NCBI RefSeq assembly: GCF_030503895.2
Contig: NZ_CP129970.2
Span: 3,767,001-3,831,000 of the forward strand
Reading direction: 5' to 3'
DNA from: Marivirga arenosa
GTDB taxonomy: Bacteria; Bacteroidota; Bacteroidia; Cytophagales; Cyclobacteriaceae
DNA length: 64,000 nucleotides
Shown: positions 62,713 to 64,000 of the stretch, piece by piece
Numbering within the stretch: position 1 is the stretch's first letter
How the letters are laid out: each line of letters begins with the position of its first letter
Position numbers and translations under genes: made by a program
Notes under the pieces: model-generated
The model's database searches: none
What the model saw: only the letters and a program-made list of their open reading frames with translations
What the model was told of the DNA's origin: nothing

Positions 62713-64000
62713 TTAGAATTCTAAATTGATACCTAAAGAGGATATTCGAGGTACTGGAAATCTACCCAAATCAATACCATTTAGGGTCACATTTTGATCT
62801 AAACTTCCTAATGATGGATCGAATCCAGAATACTTGGTGAAAGTGTACAAGTTTTGAACACTAGCATAAATTCTAGCTCTTGAGAAGAATCTATTAACTA
62901 GTATTTTATCAGGAACGCGATAACTTAACATCACATTTTGTATTCTTAAGTAAGAACCATCTTCCACAAATCGGTCTGAAATTCTTCCGTTTCCGTTCGG
63001 ATCTGTAAGTGATAACCTTGGCTCATTGGTGTTTTCATTTACTCCCTGCTCAAATGCATTCAATGCTCGGGGAGTCACATTAGCAAACCTATCCCCGAAG
63101 CCCGGCACAATACCGTCTATATAATGTCGGGTAAAATTATAAATTTCATTGCCTTGACTTCCTTGAAGCGTAATATCAAGACTAAAATTTTTGTACTCCA
63201 TATTGCTAATAAAACTGTAGGTAAAATCTGGAATTGCATTTCCGATAGCTGCCTGATCATTCCCATCAATCACATTATCATTATTTAAATCTTTGAATCG
63301 GATATCACCTACTGCCGTGCCCTCCTCTTGGATAGGACCAGCTTCTAATTCTTCCTCACTTCTGAAAAGGCCATCCGTAACATAACCATAGAATTGGCCT
63401 ACAGGCTCCCCCTCTGTAGTTCTCGTGATAGTATATTGATCGAATTGCACTCTACCTAATAGAGATTGACCCTGACCTTGAAAACTGGTTAATTCATTAG
63501 TGTATGTTGAAAAAATGGCTGTAGTTTTCCATAAAAAGTCTTCTTTATTTAAATTTAGAGTTGTCAGACTTAACTCAAGCCCTTTGGTTTCGATAACCCC
63601 TGTATTTATAAAAAAGTCTTGCGCACTTTGATTTGATTCATCACTAATTCGTCTTGCTAAGAAATCTGAAGAATTTTTGATATAGAAATCTGTAGTTAGT
63701 TTCAGTCTATTGTTCAGGACAGCTGCATCAATTCCTAGATTAAATGAATTTAAAGCTTCCCATTTAATATTAGGGTTTCCCAAATTGTCTATTGTAGGTG
63801 AATTGCCGCCAAATGGTGAAGGCACTAAGGAAAGTATGGTTTGAAATCTATTGGGAGGAATATTTTGATTACCCACAGATCCATAACCTGCTCTCATTCT
63901 TAAATTATTGATGAAATTCAAATTGCTTAAAAACTCTTCATTACTTATGGTCCATCCACCTGAAACAGAGGGGAAATATCCCCACCTATTATTAGAACCA
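62713..64000 (-). CDS. SusC/RagA-type TonB-dependent receptor, C-terminal part (runs past window edge)
   Basis: The reading frame continues to the last base of the window, so only about 429 C-terminal residues are seen. They are barrel strands with SusC-family blocks (LRMRAGYGSVGNQNIPPNRF, GNPNIKWEALNSFNLGIDAA, VGDIRFKDLNNDNVIDGNDQ, YLRIQNVMLSYRVP) and the terminal strand ISSLGINLEF. It imports oligosaccharides, here probably xylo-oligosaccharides given the GH10 gene. Plug and N-terminal domains are outside the window. Confidence 0.92.
   Translation of the reverse strand, partial: GSNNRWGYFPSVSGGWTISNEEFLSNLNFINNLRMRAGYGSVGNQNIPPNRFQTILSLVPSPFGGNSPTIDNLGNPNIKWEALNSFNLGIDAAVLNNRLKLTTDFYIKNSSDFLARRISDESNQSAQDFFINTGVIETKGLELSLTTLNLNKEDFLWKTTAIFSTYTNELTSFQGQGQSLLGRVQFDQYTITRTTEGEPVGQFYGYVTDGLFRSEEELEAGPIQEEGTAVGDIRFKDLNNDNVIDGNDQAAIGNAIPDFTYSFISNMEYKNFSLDITLQGSQGNEIYNFTRHYIDGIVPGFGDRFANVTPRALNAFEQGVNENTNEPRLSLTDPNGNGRISDRFVEDGSYLRIQNVMLSYRVPDKILVNRFFSRARIYASVQNLYTFTKYSGFDPSLGSLDQNVTLNGIDLGRFPVPRISSLGINLEF

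Overview
The window looks like chromosome of a marine or aquatic member of the Bacteroidota, most likely Cytophagales (Marivirga/Fulvivirga-like; the genus is a guess). The reasons are low GC, an almost complete lack of Shine-Dalgarno sequences, SusC/SusD genes, LytTR regulators, MASE1 and BlaI/M56 sensors, SprB-type repeats and an integrase of the IntDOT type. It has two halves: a mobile island (about 1-29,260) and a chromosomal backbone (about 29,300-64,000).

Island. A tyrosine recombinase (234-1487) lies beside a possible tRNA 3' end at base 1. Paired GTGTCCA boxes spaced 11 bp apart occur at both ends (101-118 and 29238-29255). They look like arm-type integrase sites and suggest an element of about 29 kb. 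Next to the integrase are an RteC-like gene, a palindromic operator, an excisionase-like HTH gene, a replication initiator with 12-bp iteron-like repeats inside its own coding sequence, and a DnaC-like helicase loader. This is the layout of phage lambda O/P or of phage satellites. No relaxase or conjugation gene is visible. Copies of the helicase loader's 3' end recur downstream, three at an exact 95-bp spacing and a longer one at 7416-7568, so cargo has apparently been added repeatedly behind this gene.

The cargo is mostly of defence type. It includes a HEPN-like protein (7591-8571). A leftward operon (16065-8886) encodes a type IIG restriction-methylation enzyme, a SieB-like membrane protein, a 67-aa protein, a HipA-like kinase, a DUF3037-like protein and an ankyrin protein. 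A rightward trio (16463-18829) encodes a PLD/zinc-ribbon nuclease, a PD-(D/E)XK nuclease and a SLATT membrane effector. There is also a secreted DRGH nuclease and a Septu-like ATPase plus HNH pair (20520-22411). After these come an IS110 element, about 1.7 kb of GC-richer, hairpin-rich DNA with no convincing gene, a tandemly duplicated small-ORF/lipoprotein pair, and a phage-like group (holin-like, DUF5675, head/structural-like).

The ATPase/HNH pair and a second, unrelated secreted protein gene (34871-35386, in the backbone) are both preceded by the same roughly 80-bp double-palindrome module, and both are bounded by short inverted repeats (GTTGTGC / GCACAAC; GTTGGCG / CGCCAAC). This resembles an integron-like gene-cassette architecture without a recognisable integrase here. 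I consider it the most interesting signal in the window.

Backbone. A 119-bp tRNA-like/terminator unit is repeated five times at the island's right edge. It is followed by a truncated haemoglobin, an acetolactate-decarboxylase-like lipoprotein, DUF2200, a HEAT-like protein, a lipoprotein, a 12-copy 21-bp repeat array, the second cassette beside a duplicated 3' end of a DUF2279 gene, a MoxR/CoxE pair, a MASE1 histidine kinase, a BlaI/M56 pair whose sensor is fused to degenerate LytM and amidase domains, an alanine symporter with an unusual periplasmic head, LytS/LytTR genes, envelope and membrane proteins, a penicillin acylase, and the end of a xylan-utilisation locus (SusC fragment, SusD, glycan-binding lipoprotein, GH10 xylanase).
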